Of a stretch of 64,000 nt of DNA, positions 46,047-55,718 are shown piece by piece; the first letter of the stretch is position 1, and every line of letters begins with the position of its first letter. The position numbers and the translations under genes were made by a program. Under the pieces are notes generated by a model. It was not told where the DNA came from. It made no database searches and was given only the letters and a program-made list of their open reading frames with translations. This stretch comes from Boseongicola sp. (GTDB taxonomy: Bacteria > Pseudomonadota > Alphaproteobacteria > Rhodobacterales > Rhodobacteraceae). Where the stretch lies: the NCBI GenBank assembly GCA_014075275.1, contig CP046179.1, positions 2,365,932 to 2,429,931 on the forward strand, written 5' to 3'.

Positions 46047-47040
46047 TTACGTTTGCTTGGCGCTTTTAGCTTTTTTGATCCAAGTTGCGCCATAAGGCAT
46101 TGCCCCCATCAAAACGGGCAGTGCCAGCATCGCTAATCCAAATCGCGCCCAGATACTCAAAAACGGCAGGGCAACGGCAATCGCCCACACAAGGTGGGTT
46201 ATCCGCGCGGTAGTTGTAAGGCGGCGTGGGCCATACCCGGACAGTGCATTCGTGAACAATACAATGCCAATTGCGACCGAGATGATCACAGCCACAATGT
46301 TGATCGGCGAGCCTATCATGAGCAATTCAGGCGAGTAGACGAAAATAAAGGGCAGCACGAATTTCAGCCAACCAAATCGGACTGCAAACATCGAAGTTCT
46401 GATAAAATTCGCCCCGGCAAGCGAGCTGGCCGCCAAACATCCAATGGCGACCGGCGGTGTGATCATGGACAACATCGCTGTATAAAAGACAAAAAGATGC
46501 GCCGCGATAGGCGTCAAGCCAAGTTCAACCAATGACGGTGCAATCAATGTTCCGCAGACGACATAGACCGCCGTGGTGGCAAGTCCGATACCTAAAAAAT
46601 ATGAAGCGACGGCGGCCACAACCAGCGCCAGTAATAAACTGGCACCCGCAAGACTGGATATCATTATCGTGAATGTCACGCCAAGAGCGGTCGCATTGAC
46701 TACGCCGACAATGATTCCAACACTGGCTGCCATAACAACCAACCCAGAAGCTGCCAGACCCGCACTGACGATTGTGCTCGAAATTACGCGAACGTCCAAT
46801 GCCTCTTTAGGGCTTCGAAGAACGGCGAAAATGAAAGCAACAACAACGCCCATTGCGGCCGCGAATTCCGGTGCGTAGTCCATTCGAAACAGGATAACCA
46901 ATAGCGTAAGAAGTGACCCAATGAACGGTAAAGACAGGCCAGCAATTTTACGCCACGGCATGGGATCTTGCGCCTGTCCTTCGGTGAAGGGTTGCGCGAC
47001 GGCAAAGCGGTCAGCCTGCACAAAAAGCGACCAATAAAAG
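46047..47040 (-). pseudogene. TRAP transporter fused permease, N-terminus lost at IS junction
   Basis: The frame enters from the IS end as FYWSLFVQADRFAV and continues to a stop at 46047, giving about 330 residues. It is the second half of a TAXI-type TRAP large permease (DctM-like, normally about 600-850 residues including the fused small subunit). Markers are SYFLGIGLATTAVYVV and MLSMITPPVAIGCLAASSLAGA. The N-terminal half and its own start are missing, and no solute-binding protein is adjacent. A GTG at 47021 could start a useless fragment. Confidence 0.85.
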
Positions 47041-47114
47041 TGTCCGTCGTCAGGGTTTTGGGAACCAAGAGTTGCTTAAACAAGTAAAGAGTTTGGCTCG
47101 TCTGGTTGATGTTA

Positions 47115-48095
47115 TTATGCGGCGCGCTGTCTGTGATGCAAGCGCCGCGCTTCGAGCGTCTTTCGTTTGATCCTTTCCCGTTGTCTTAGAATGGCTTTGT
47201 CACGCCCGAAGTAGACGTCGGCGGGTGTGACGTTGTTCAGGCTCTCGTGGTAGCGCTTGTGATTGTAGTGATCGACGAAGGCTTCGATCTGGGTTTCGAG
47301 GTCTCCCGGAAGGAAGTAGTTCTCCAATAGGATGCGGTTCTTCAGGGTTTGATGCCACCTCTCGATCTTGCCCTGTGTCTGGGGATGATATGGTGCGCCC
47401 CGAGAATGCTTCATGCCTTTGTCCTGCAGCCATTCAGCCAGATCGCCAGAGACGTAACTGGACCCGTTGTCGCTGAGGAGGCGGGGTTTGTGGATGACGT
47501 GAACCTGATCGCACCCTGATGCTTGTAGCGCCAAATCCAGGGTGTCCGTCACGTCCTCTGCCCGCATGTTCGTGCAGAGTTTCCACGAGATGATGTAGCG
47601 GCTGTAGTCGTCCAGGATTGTGCTGAGATAGAACCAGCCCCAGCCAAGCACTTTGAGATAGGTGAAGTCGGTTTGCCAAAGCTGGTTGATCGCAGTGGTC
47701 TTGTCTTTGAACTCGTTTGCCGCCTTGAGCACGATAAAGGCCGGGCTGGTGATCAGATCGTGGGCCTTCAGGGCCCGATAGACTGAAGATTCCGAGACGA
47801 AGTAGCGCTCCCGATCCGTGAACGTCACTGCCAGTTCGCGCGGCGACAGCTCCGTCTCCTGCAGCGCCAGCTTGACGACCTTGCGCCGGACTTCGTCGGG
47901 GATGCGGTTCCAGACATGTCTGGGCTTAGGCGCTTGATCCACAAGGCCAGCGTCGCCGCGCTGCCGATACCGATCATACCAACGGTAAAATGTGGTGCGG
48001 GGGATGCCCAGCTTTGCCAATGTTCGACGAGCAGACAAATGCGACCCCTCAACAAGCCGGATGATCTCCAACTTCTCAGATGCAGCATACCTCAT
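47115..48095 (-). CDS. IS3-family transposase OrfB, copy 3
   Basis: A 326-residue DDE transposase, sequence identical to copies 1 and 2. Intact. Confidence 0.93.
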   Translation of the reverse strand: MRYAASEKLEIIRLVEGSHLSARRTLAKLGIPRTTFYRWYDRYRQRGDAGLVDQAPKPRHVWNRIPDEVRRKVVKLALQETELSPRELAVTFTDRERYFVSESSVYRALKAHDLITSPAFIVLKAANEFKDKTTAINQLWQTDFTYLKVLGWGWFYLSTILDDYSRYIISWKLCTNMRAEDVTDTLDLALQASGCDQVHVIHKPRLLSDNGSSYVSGDLAEWLQDKGMKHSRGAPYHPQTQGKIERWHQTLKNRILLENYFLPGDLETQIEAFVDHYNHKRYHESLNNVTPADVYFGRDKAILRQRERIKRKTLEARRLHHRQRAA

Positions 48096-48466
48096 TCTTG
48101 GTCGCCCCCACCGCCGGTCATGCTTTTTTTGAGAAGACGCAGTTCCAGTGTTTGCTCGGCAACGACCTCCTTCAGGTCTCGGGCTTCGCGGCGCAGGTCC
48201 TTGACTTCGTCGGTCGTAGCCGCACGCGCCGTATCTCCAGCAAGCCGCCGTTTGCCAGCTTCCATGAAGTCCTTGGACCATTTGTAGTAGATACCTTGAG
48301 ATATTCCCTCACGACGGCACAACTCAGCAATGCTGTCTTCGCCACGCAAGCCATCCAGCACGATCCGGATCTTCTCTTCTGACGAATACTGTTTGCGCGT
48401 CGCGCGCTTGATCTCTTTGACGATCTTCTCGCCGGGGCTCCTGCGAGTTCCAGTTGTCTGTCTCAT
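48092..48466 (-). CDS. IS3-family transposase OrfA, copy 3
   Basis: A 124-residue OrfA with Lys at about residue 13, as in copy 1. It is otherwise the same and intact. Confidence 0.9.
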   Translation of the reverse strand: MRQTTGTRRSPGEKIVKEIKRATRKQYSSEEKIRIVLDGLRGEDSIAELCRREGISQGIYYKWSKDFMEAGKRRLAGDTARAATTDEVKDLRREARDLKEVVAEQTLELRLLKKSMTGGGGDQE

Positions 48467-48560
48467 GTCCCACTCCTCAGTGGTTACGATGAGCCAACAA
48501 AACTCTCTTATCAAATTAACCTAATTGGACCCATAGGCGCTGACTTCAGACATCACTCCC

Positions 48561-49031
48561 TCAATTCGTTGTCGCATGCCCCGTATGCGCCCCATGCCCC
48601 ATCTCGGGCTTGGTGACCATAAACGTGATCGGCACATCGCCTGCGTTTTCAAACACCAGCACTGCGTCAACCATCTCGCCTTCAGGCAGCTCACCCGGAG
48701 TCAAACCCATGATCATTACGTGGTAACCACCCGGCTTGAACATCACCATGCCACCGGCTGGCACCGCAATCTCGTCGACATGGGCCATCTCCATGATGCC
48801 ATCTTTCTCGCGGCTTTCGTGGATCATCGCCATACGGCCTTCGATACGAACACCGACCAGTTTATCGTCGGCGTTGCCCGCATTTTCGATCATCATGTAG
48901 CCGCCAGCAGCGCGGGCCTTGTCGAACGCCTTGTGAATGACCGGGTCGGAAACTTTCATGTCACTGGCTTGCACCGCCATGGCCGAAACCAAAGCTACTG
49001 CGCCAACCAAAACTGCGGCAAACTTAATCAT
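48561..49031 (-). CDS. PCuAC-type periplasmic copper chaperone
   Basis: A 156-residue exported protein (signal peptide about residues 1-22, cleaved after Val-Gln-Ala) with the PCuAC/DUF461 cupredoxin-like fold. The copper ligands appear as His69 and Met79 (MIHESREKDGIMEM) and a His-x-Met near residue 102 (GGYHVMIMG), with a His-rich tail (HGAHTGHA). It delivers Cu(I) to cytochrome c oxidase CuA or cbb3 sites. The IS abuts its 3' end without damaging it. Confidence 0.9.
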   Translation of the reverse strand: MIKFAAVLVGAVALVSAMAVQASDMKVSDPVIHKAFDKARAAGGYMMIENAGNADDKLVGVRIEGRMAMIHESREKDGIMEMAHVDEIAVPAGGMVMFKPGGYHVMIMGLTPGELPEGEMVDAVLVFENAGDVPITFMVTKPEMGHGAHTGHATTN

Positions 49032-49503
49032 GATACTACACCTGTCTATGAGTTGAACTCAGCACGCATATAGGGCCCCACTTACGGCATTCGCCAGTCC
49101 CTCGCGTCCAAAGGCCGCAGCGCCGAACACCTCAACCGAAAGCTGTCCAAATCGCAACGAATCGTGACAGCTTTATTCCCTTTCGACCCCCCGAAAAGCA
49201 CCAAAAAACCACGCTTATTCATCCTGCATTAATGTTAGCGCTTACTAGTGAACTCCATCGTTTAATCGGCACAAAAATTAGGGATGAACGCCACATGTCA
49301 ATAAAGATGAACACCAGGTAACATTCTGAAAAATGGCGGAAATACCCGATCCATAGGCGATTTTCTGCATAAACTTCCGTTTAAAAGCGGGGCTTAATAC
49401 AAAGTTATATAGATCACAGTTTTGTAACGGTGCCATGACAAACCTCATGGACGGTCGCCTTACCCACGACCTCCTCAACAATAAAAACCCGAGGACTCTG
49501 CAC
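49032..49503. other. intergenic, divergent promoters
   Basis: About 470 bases between the start of the PCuAC gene and the DUF4956 gene, AT-rich in its right half, with no gene or repeat that I can support. It should hold the promoters for both genes. A GTG-initiated extension from about 49435 for the right-hand gene is possible but less likely. Confidence 0.45.
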
Positions 49504-50106
49504 ATGACACTCGCTATCGACGACCCGTTTACCGAACTGGCCATTCGGTTCGTCATCAATATTGTCGCAATGCTGATTTTTATCTTTGGCATGTTTTATC
49601 GTCGCCACCGCGACAAAGAACTCGCTACAACAGCCGCAATATTTAACATATTTTCTTTCGGCGTCCTTTCGGTGCTTTCGGCTGTCGAATTTAACCTGGC
49701 CGCAGGATTTGGACTTTTTGCCATTCTCGCCCTGTTCTCGCTTCGCTCGGAACAAATCGACAAAATCGAAATCAGCTACTTCTTCGGCGCCGTCGGATTA
49801 GCGGTGATCTGTTCAGTCATCGGCACCACGCACAATTTTGTTATTGGCATTGTCACGATCCTGCTCATTGCAGTCTATCTGATCGACCACCCAAAATTCA
49901 TGCGTTCAACCGTACTGATGAAAGTGACGCTTGACCGCATTGACCCCCACATCTTCGCTTCGCCGGAGCGCATGCGCAAAGAACTGGCCGAACGCTTTGG
50001 CGTCAGCGTCATGTCCTACCGTGTGCGATCCATCAATTACGTCAACGAACTTGCGATGATCGACGTCTACTATGAAGGCGAACGCGAGCTGGGGGCGAAA
50101 AAGTGA
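49504..50106 (+). CDS. DUF4956 membrane protein
   Basis: A 200-residue protein with about four to five N-terminal helices (residues 12-115) and a soluble C-terminal part (RIDPHIFASPERMRKELAERF) that looks like a small ferredoxin-like domain. This is the DUF4956 architecture. It is coupled to the following VTC-domain gene by TGATG overlap, a pairing seen in many bacteria. It may anchor or regulate the polyphosphate-synthesising partner at the membrane. The ATG at 49504 has a GAGG site; an in-frame start at 49435 lengthens it by 23 residues. Confidence 0.82.
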   Translation: MTLAIDDPFTELAIRFVINIVAMLIFIFGMFYRRHRDKELATTAAIFNIFSFGVLSVLSAVEFNLAAGFGLFAILALFSLRSEQIDKIEISYFFGAVGLAVICSVIGTTHNFVIGIVTILLIAVYLIDHPKFMRSTVLMKVTLDRIDPHIFASPERMRKELAERFGVSVMSYRVRSINYVNELAMIDVYYEGERELGAKK

Positions 50107-50882
50107 TGCAGCCAGTATTCGATACGTTTTCCCCCATCAGCCTTGATGACCTGAACAGTAAGGCCGCAATGCTGGACAGGATCGACCAGAAATACGTGGT
50201 CTCAGGTGCCGAGCTGGCTGACGTCTTGCCAACCCTGGCCGAACATTTCGATGTTCTGGAAATCAAAGGCCAACGCAGCTTCACGTATTCAACCCGCTAC
50301 TTCGACTCGTTGGATAGCGATGGTTACTTCGACCACCACAACGGCAAGCGCAAACGCTTCAAGGTTCGGGTAAGAAACTACGTCGACGCGGGCATCTCCT
50401 TTGTCGAGGTCAAACTGAAGGCGGCACGCGGTCAAACGATCAAGAAGCGCTTGCCAATTTCGTCCGGTCGCGTCGACCGTCTGGACGGGGCTTTGCGCAC
50501 TCACATCTCCAGCGTCATCAACGATCACTATGATGATCCCTTCGACACCGAAATGAAAGCCGAACCCGAACTCGAGCCAGCCATCGACATGACCTATGTG
50601 CGCACAACTTTAGTTGCGCGCGAAGGGGGCGAACGGATGACAATCGATGGCTCACTCAGGTTCAATCGCGACGGTGCCGACAGTTCCGTCGCTCCAGACC
50701 GCTTCATCGTAGAGACAAAATCACTGAATGGCCGTGGCATTGCTGACGCGATCCTGCGCAGGGCCAATGTCAAAACCGTCAAAAGCTGCTCAAAATATTG
50801 CGTGGCGATGGCGACGCTCGCTCCGGTCGAGCGTCGCAACCGGTTTCTTCCTGCCATGCGGCGGCTTGGTCTGATTGACTAA
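50106..50882 (+). CDS. VTC-domain polyphosphate polymerase-like protein
   Basis: A 258-residue protein with a VTC/TTM-like tunnel fold. Typical are DRIDQKYVVSGAEL, the basic strands KRKRFKVRVRNYV and the acidic-basic EVKLKAARGQTIKKRL, plus ETKSLNGRGIAD near the C-terminus. In yeast, the related VTC4 domain makes polyphosphate from ATP; bacterial members paired with DUF4956 are less studied. The overlap TGATG with the upstream gene sets the start. Confidence 0.82.
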   Translation: MQPVFDTFSPISLDDLNSKAAMLDRIDQKYVVSGAELADVLPTLAEHFDVLEIKGQRSFTYSTRYFDSLDSDGYFDHHNGKRKRFKVRVRNYVDAGISFVEVKLKAARGQTIKKRLPISSGRVDRLDGALRTHISSVINDHYDDPFDTEMKAEPELEPAIDMTYVRTTLVAREGGERMTIDGSLRFNRDGADSSVAPDRFIVETKSLNGRGIADAILRRANVKTVKSCSKYCVAMATLAPVERRNRFLPAMRRLGLID

Positions 50883-51117
50883 TGCCGCCAAACCCCGGCC
50901 ACGAACGACCCCCTCTGATCGTGGCCGGGACAATTCAGTTCCGCCAGATTTACGAATACCCATTTCCAAAGCGTGCGTTTTCCTGTAGGGCGCGCGCATC
51001 TGAGACGTGACGCTTCGACCCTGGCGCATGCAAGGATAAAAGGGGTCGGCGGCAATGGGGCCGCCATTTAATCGGGCACTCGGACCGCCGAGATTGGCCC
51101 ATCGAGGAAACACATAG

Positions 51118-53250
51118 ATGTTCAATGAAGTGAAAAAATCCATCCAGTGGGGCGAAGAAACGCTGACACTGGAAACGGGCAAAGTTGCCCGCCAGGCCGA
51201 CGGTTCGGTGATCGCCACTTATGGCGAGACCTCTGTCATGGCCAACGTAACGTTCGCGAAATCCCAGAAGCCCGGACAGGACTTCTTCCCGCTGACCGTT
51301 CACTACAACGAGAAATACTATGCCGCCGGTAAAATCCCTGGCGGCTTTTTCAAACGCGAAGCGCGTCCAACGGAAAAAGAGACGCTGACATCGCGTCTGA
51401 TTGACCGTCCGATCCGCCCGCTGTTTGTGCCCGGCTTCAAAAACGAAGTTCTGGTTATCTGCACCGTGCTTTCGCACGACCTGGTCAACGATCCAGACAT
51501 CGTCGCAATGATCGCCGCTTCGGCCGTGCTGACTATATCCGGCGCACCATTCATGGGCCCAATTGCCTGTGCGCGTGTTGGCTTTGAAGATGGCGACTAC
51601 ATCCTGAACCCAACCGTCGACGACATGCACGAGCTGAAGAACAACCCCGAGCAGCGTCTCGATCTGGTTGTTGCAGGCACCAAAGACGCCGTCATGATGG
51701 TTGAGTCCGAAGCCTATGAGCTGACAGAAGAAGAAATGCTGGGCGCGGTCAACTTTGCCCACGCACAAATCCAGCCCGTCATCGACCTGATCATCGATCT
51801 GGCCGAAGACACTGCAAAAGAGCCGTTTGAATTCGCAGCCCCAGACTACAGCGACCTGTTCGCTGCCGTCAAAGCGGCTGGAGAAGATCAGATGCGTGCG
51901 GCTTACGCGATCACCGACAAGCAGGAACGCACAACAGCCGTTGGCGCCACCCGCGACGCGATCAAAGCAGCACTTTCGGAAGAACAGCTTGAGGACGAAA
52001 ACCTTGGGTCGGCTCTGAAGAAACTGGAATCAGCAGTGCTGCGCGGCGACGTCGTCAAGCATGGCCGTCGTATCGATGGTCGCGCAACGGATGAAATCCG
52101 CGATATCGTTGCTGAAACAGGCATCCTGCCACGGACCCACGGGTCTTCGCTGTTCACACGCGGCGAAACCCAAGGTCTGGTCGTAACCACCCTTGGCACC
52201 GGCGACGACGAACAGATGATCGACGCGCTGTCGGGCACCTACCGCTCGAACTTCATGCTGCACTACAACTTCCCGCCATACTCGGTCGGCGAAGTTGGTC
52301 GTTTCGGCTTCACAGGCCGTCGCGAAATCGGTCACGGTAAACTGGCATGGCGCGCGCTTCAGGCGGTTCTGCCTGCGGCAACCGACTTCCCATATACCGT
52401 GCGCTTGGTTTCCGAGATCACTGAAAGCAATGGCTCCTCGTCAATGGCGTCGGTCTGCGGTGGCTCCTTGTCGATGATGGACGCGGGCGTTCCGCTGAAG
52501 TCGGCTGTGGCTGGTGTAGCTATGGGTCTGGTTCTGGAAGATGACGGCTCTTATGCGATCCTGTCGGACATCCTCGGTGACGAAGACCACCTTGGCGACA
52601 TGGATTTCAAAGTGGCGGGCACCGAAAACGGCATTACGTCCTTGCAGATGGACATCAAGGTCGCAGGCATCACGCCCGAGATCATGGAGAAAGCTCTGGC
52701 ACAGGCGAAATCTGGCCGGATGCACATCCTGGGTGAGATGAACAAGGCGCTTTCCGAAACTTCCGACTTCTCGGTTCACGCCCCACGCATCGAAACGATG
52801 CAGGTGCCAACCGACAAGATCCGTGAAGTGATCGGCTCGGGCGGTAAAGTCATCCGCGAGATCGTGGAAGTCTCCGGCGCCAAGGTCGACATCAACGACG
52901 ACGGCATCATCAAAATCGCCAGCCCGAACGGTGACGCGATCAAGAAAGCCTACGACATGATCCATTCGATCGTGGCCGAGCCGGAAGAAGGCAAAGTCTA
53001 CAAAGGCAAAGTCGTGAAGATCGTCGATTTCGGCGCCTTCGTGAACTTCTTCGGCAAGCGCGACGGCCTTGTGCACGTCAGCCAGATTGAAAATCGCCGC
53101 CTGAACCATCCATCGGATGTTCTGAAGGAAGGTCAGGAAGTCTGGGTCAAACTGCTGGGCTTTGATGATCGCGGCAAGGTTCGCCTGTCGATGAAAGTCG
53201 TCGATCAGGAAACCGGTGAAGAAGCCAAGAAGGAAGAAGCAGCCGACTAA
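51118..53250 (+). CDS. pnp: polyribonucleotide nucleotidyltransferase (PNPase)
   Basis: A 710-residue 3'-5' phosphorolytic RNase. Two RNase PH domains (about 1-220 and 300-530; the second with GSGGK-less core [20 protein letters not shown]), an all-helical linker, a KH domain ([12 protein letters not shown] at about residue 570) and a C-terminal S1 domain. A 6-bp hairpin (51048-51065) in the leader recalls leader structures that mediate PNPase autoregulation in E. coli, but this is only an analogy. No rpsO is adjacent upstream; the preceding gene is VTC, so the usual rpsO-pnp pairing is not present in this window. Confidence 0.97.
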   Translation: MFNEVKKSIQWGEETLTLETGKVARQADGSVIATYGETSVMANVTFAKSQKPGQDFFPLTVHYNEKYYAAGKIPGGFFKREARPTEKETLTSRLIDRPIRPLFVPGFKNEVLVICTVLSHDLVNDPDIVAMIAASAVLTISGAPFMGPIACARVGFEDGDYILNPTVDDMHELKNNPEQRLDLVVAGTKDAVMMVESEAYELTEEEMLGAVNFAHAQIQPVIDLIIDLAEDTAKEPFEFAAPDYSDLFAAVKAAGEDQMRAAYAITDKQERTTAVGATRDAIKAALSEEQLEDENLGSALKKLESAVLRGDVVKHGRRIDGRATDEIRDIVAETGILPRTHGSSLFTRGETQGLVVTTLGTGDDEQMIDALSGTYRSNFMLHYNFPPYSVGEVGRFGFTGRREIGHGKLAWRALQAVLPAATDFPYTVRLVSEITESNGSSSMASVCGGSLSMMDAGVPLKSAVAGVAMGLVLEDDGSYAILSDILGDEDHLGDMDFKVAGTENGITSLQMDIKVAGITPEIMEKALAQAKSGRMHILGEMNKALSETSDFSVHAPRIETMQVPTDKIREVIGSGGKVIREIVEVSGAKVDINDDGIIKIASPNGDAIKKAYDMIHSIVAEPEEGKVYKGKVVKIVDFGAFVNFFGKRDGLVHVSQIENRRLNHPSDVLKEGQEVWVKLLGFDDRGKVRLSMKVVDQETGEEAKKEEAAD

Positions 53251-53273
53251 GCGCTGCCGCTTTCTGATTATTT

Positions 53274-53305
53274 AACGCCGTCCCTCCTGGGGGCGGCGTT
53301 TTTTT
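53274..53305 (+). terminator. intrinsic terminator of pnp
   Basis: AACGCCGTCCC and GGGGGCGGCGTT pair around a short loop, followed by seven T. It is a strong Rho-independent terminator shortly after the pnp stop. Confidence 0.9.
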
Positions 53306-53500
53306 AGGGTCGACTGTCAAATGGCCACTTCGAACCCAACAGACCGGACCCGGTTCCCGTAAGACTTCTAAGAGCAAAAATGCAGTCGTCGCAAAAAACA
53401 CAAGCACGCCAAATCAGAGCTGTATCTGACGTCTTATCTAATAGTTGAAGAATTGGCGGACCGGCCAAACAAGACATCCCGTTTCACATTCTTTTGCAAG

Positions 53501-54760
53501 TCAACCGTGGTCCCTTTCATCCAAAATCTCGCGCATTGCGGAAAGGAACGCCCTAACTTCGTCAACGCTATTGTAATGGCACATTGAAACACGCACTGCA
53601 GACGGCAACCCTAGCGGATCAAGTATATTGCCCGAGTAATGGTCTGCTTTGCGGGTATGGGTGCGGATGCCGCGTACTCGCAATGCCGTGACAAGCGCAG
53701 GAGCATCCAGACCTTCGACAGCAATAGATACCAACCCTTCGCGTGCAGGGTTATCCGGTCCGCCGATTATCAACACGTTCTCTAAATCCGCCAATCCAGT
53801 GAGGTTTCCGATCCCATGGATCATGGCATCCGTCAGTGATTTTTCGTGAGCGTGAATTGCCTCTCCTGCCGCTTCAATCCGCGTGCGTCGATCTTTGCTG
53901 TCGCTGAGCTGCCCGCCAAGCCAATCAAAATAACTGACAACGTCCGACATAGTCGCATACGCACCGGTGTCGCGCGTGCCCAGTTCCCAATTCCCCTCCG
54001 GTCCGCCCATTAACGTATCGTGTGGAAGCGCGTTCAGGCGTGGTGAGGTCCAGGCAATCCCATAGCCGTGGCGCGAAAACACCTTGTAAGGAGAGATCAC
54101 ATAGCCATCGATATCATAGACTGCGATGTCGATATGCCCATGGCTCGCGTGCTGAATGCCGTCCACGATTATCAGCGCGCCGGGCGCAGCTGCTCGGATC
54201 GCTTTCGCAATACCCGCAACATCCACGCTCATGCCCGTCACCGGAGACGTGTGCAGAATGGTCGCCACTCTGATGTCGGGCGTCAAAAGCGGTTCGTAGT
54301 CCTCTGCCGTGACCGTGCCAGTGGCATCGTTGTGCGGCACTTGAATGTAGGGTTTGCCTGCAATTTTGGCCCAGCGGGTACAGGCGCTGCGGGTAGCAGG
54401 ATGCTCCAGGGTCGAACCGATGACAGACCCATCTGGTGTTTCCAAAATGGCGTTCATAATTAGACGGAACAACAATTCCGTTCCGCTTTCCCCAGCAAAT
54501 ATATCCCCATCAGGCGCGTTGAAAAACAACCGCATGTCGTCCTTCGCACGATTAATCGTCGCCACCAGATCATGAGCCATCTCATTGTCGCGCCCCTGAT
54601 TGTCCGGGATTGCAGCAAATCGGGTCGAGGTTTCCACCACTGATTTCAGTGTCAGCGCTCCGCCCGCGTTCTCGAAATAGATGCGCGGACCGACTTCGGG
54701 GTAACTTTCCACATGAGCAAATTGGTTGCGAATTTCGCCAAGCAGTGTATCGGTGATCAT
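53501..54760 (-). CDS. PLP-dependent class V aminotransferase/cysteine desulfurase-like enzyme
   Basis: A 419-residue fold-type I enzyme. The Schiff-base lysine is Lys226 (GYVISPYKVFSRHGYG), with Asp200 and Gln203 in VDGIQHASHG contacting the cofactor and His120 over the ring. The family contains cysteine desulfurases and isopenicillin epimerase-like enzymes. There is no obvious catalytic Cys loop near residue 380, so a desulfurase is less likely than an aminotransferase, epimerase or lyase. Its ATG lies 12 bases after the stop of the DUF4392 gene, so both are co-transcribed, suggesting a joint role in amino acid, perhaps D-amino acid, metabolism. A TTG start five codons upstream is possible. 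Confidence 0.85.
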   Translation of the reverse strand: MITDTLLGEIRNQFAHVESYPEVGPRIYFENAGGALTLKSVVETSTRFAAIPDNQGRDNEMAHDLVATINRAKDDMRLFFNAPDGDIFAGESGTELLFRLIMNAILETPDGSVIGSTLEHPATRSACTRWAKIAGKPYIQVPHNDATGTVTAEDYEPLLTPDIRVATILHTSPVTGMSVDVAGIAKAIRAAAPGALIIVDGIQHASHGHIDIAVYDIDGYVISPYKVFSRHGYGIAWTSPRLNALPHDTLMGGPEGNWELGTRDTGAYATMSDVVSYFDWLGGQLSDSKDRRTRIEAAGEAIHAHEKSLTDAMIHGIGNLTGLADLENVLIIGGPDNPAREGLVSIAVEGLDAPALVTALRVRGIRTHTRKADHYSGNILDPLGLPSAVRVSMCHYNSVDEVRAFLSAMREILDERDHG

Positions 54761-54771
54761 GTTTAGTTCTT

Positions 54772-55386
54772 TCAAAGCAGTGCCTTGCGCGTGATGGCGT
54801 CAGCCAGTTCCGCGAGAGCGATATGGGTTGTGTCCCTGATGCCATCGACGTGACCATCGATAATTCCATCGGCCGAGTTGATCAGCCCGTTGGCAGTCAT
54901 GACCTCCAACATTCGGGCCTCCATCTTTGGGGTGTGGATCAAACGCGCGTCACCCGTGCGCATTGCCATCGCCGCGCAAATCGCAGTGCAGCCCCAGTTT
55001 GACACCGCAGCAGTCATTAAGATGTCTGCCCCGGAAGTCGCTCCAATCCCGCCGCCACAAGGGCAATCGCCCGGAGCCGCAAAGGGAACAGAAATTTTGA
55101 CGACATCCGAAACCAGACCCATGCCAATTTCGTTTCCCCCGTCACCTACGGCAAGTGTCGGAATGCCGCGCACCATGGCTTCATCGAACAACAAGTCGAT
55201 CCGCGCCCGCCCCATGCCATAATCGCGCCCGCGCATGTTGTAGTAGATACCGTTTTCATTGCGCCCGACGCGCTCGGTCGACACCATGACGTCGGGATTG
55301 AGGTGATCCAGCATTTCAGTTGCTGCAGCCTGCGACAATGCACTCGAGTTCACACCACAGTCTTCAGCATACAGAACACCCGACAT
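54772..55386 (-). CDS. DUF4392 (D-glutamate cyclase-like) protein, N-terminus doubtful
   Basis: About 204 residues from the ATG at 55386. It carries the DUF4392 core: STERVGRNENGIYYNMRGRD, then PTLAVGDGGNEIGMG and a Cys-rich turn PGDCPCGGGIGATSGADI. In the mammalian D-glutamate cyclase this domain interconverts D-glutamate and 5-oxo-D-proline. Bacterial members are mostly about 280-300 residues, so about 80 N-terminal residues are missing here. The frame remains open for seven codons upstream of the ATG before a stop. A coding-like stretch in another frame at 55392-55640 could be the missing part. The gene may therefore be broken. Confidence 0.65.
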   Translation of the reverse strand: MSGVLYAEDCGVNSSALSQAAATEMLDHLNPDVMVSTERVGRNENGIYYNMRGRDYGMGRARIDLLFDEAMVRGIPTLAVGDGGNEIGMGLVSDVVKISVPFAAPGDCPCGGGIGATSGADILMTAAVSNWGCTAICAAMAMRTGDARLIHTPKMEARMLEVMTANGLINSADGIIDGHVDGIRDTTHIALAELADAITRKALL

Positions 55387-55391
55387 CCAAA

Positions 55392-55640
55392 TTACTCCGC
55401 AACCGATGCGCTATCAACGGTTTTGGGGATGTATATCGAGACAATGTCGCTAGTTACAATGCCGACAACTATTGCTCCATTCGGTCCGATCCAATCGCAG
55501 TCAATGGTGGTGAGGAATGTCAGAAGTGCGCCACCGACATCTGTCAGAACACCTTCCAAATCTAGCGTACATTCTGCCTGCGAGCTCTGCGAAACAGCGA
55601 ATGGCCACCTCGAACCCTCGCCGAGGAAAATCCACCCCAA
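55392..55640 (-). other. possible out-of-frame N-terminal part of the DUF4392 gene
   Basis: An 82-codon frame on the minus strand with a coherent pattern (LTDVGGALLTFLTTIDCDWIG, then NGAIVVGIVTSDIVS). Joined to the DUF4392 frame it would give about 286 residues, close to the normal family length. The frames differ, so a frameshift or small deletion near 55390 would be required. I cannot match it to the family with certainty. Confidence 0.35.
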
Positions 55641-55718
55641 ATCGCTAATACGTTTGACTTTTCCCAGGATACCATTGACTCTAAACGTATTAGATAATTG
55701 ATTTTTTGGGGGAAATTG

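Larger units (their letters stand above)
47041..48552 (-). mobile_element. IS3-family element, copy 3 (1512 bp)
   Basis: Same element and orientation as copy 1, from TGTCCGTCGTCAGGG at 47041 to CTTCAGACA at 48552. The flanks (AAAAG left, TCACT right) are not a direct repeat. On the left it replaces the 5' half of a TRAP permease gene. On the right it ends eight bases after the stop of an intact PCuAC gene. Near its right end it has AACAAAACTCTC where copy 1 has AACAACTCTCTC. Confidence 0.93.

Noticed and set aside
52441-53109. Long open frame on the minus strand opposite pnp
   Set aside because: It mirrors the codon pattern of the strongly conserved pnp gene and has no ribosome site or recognisable domain.
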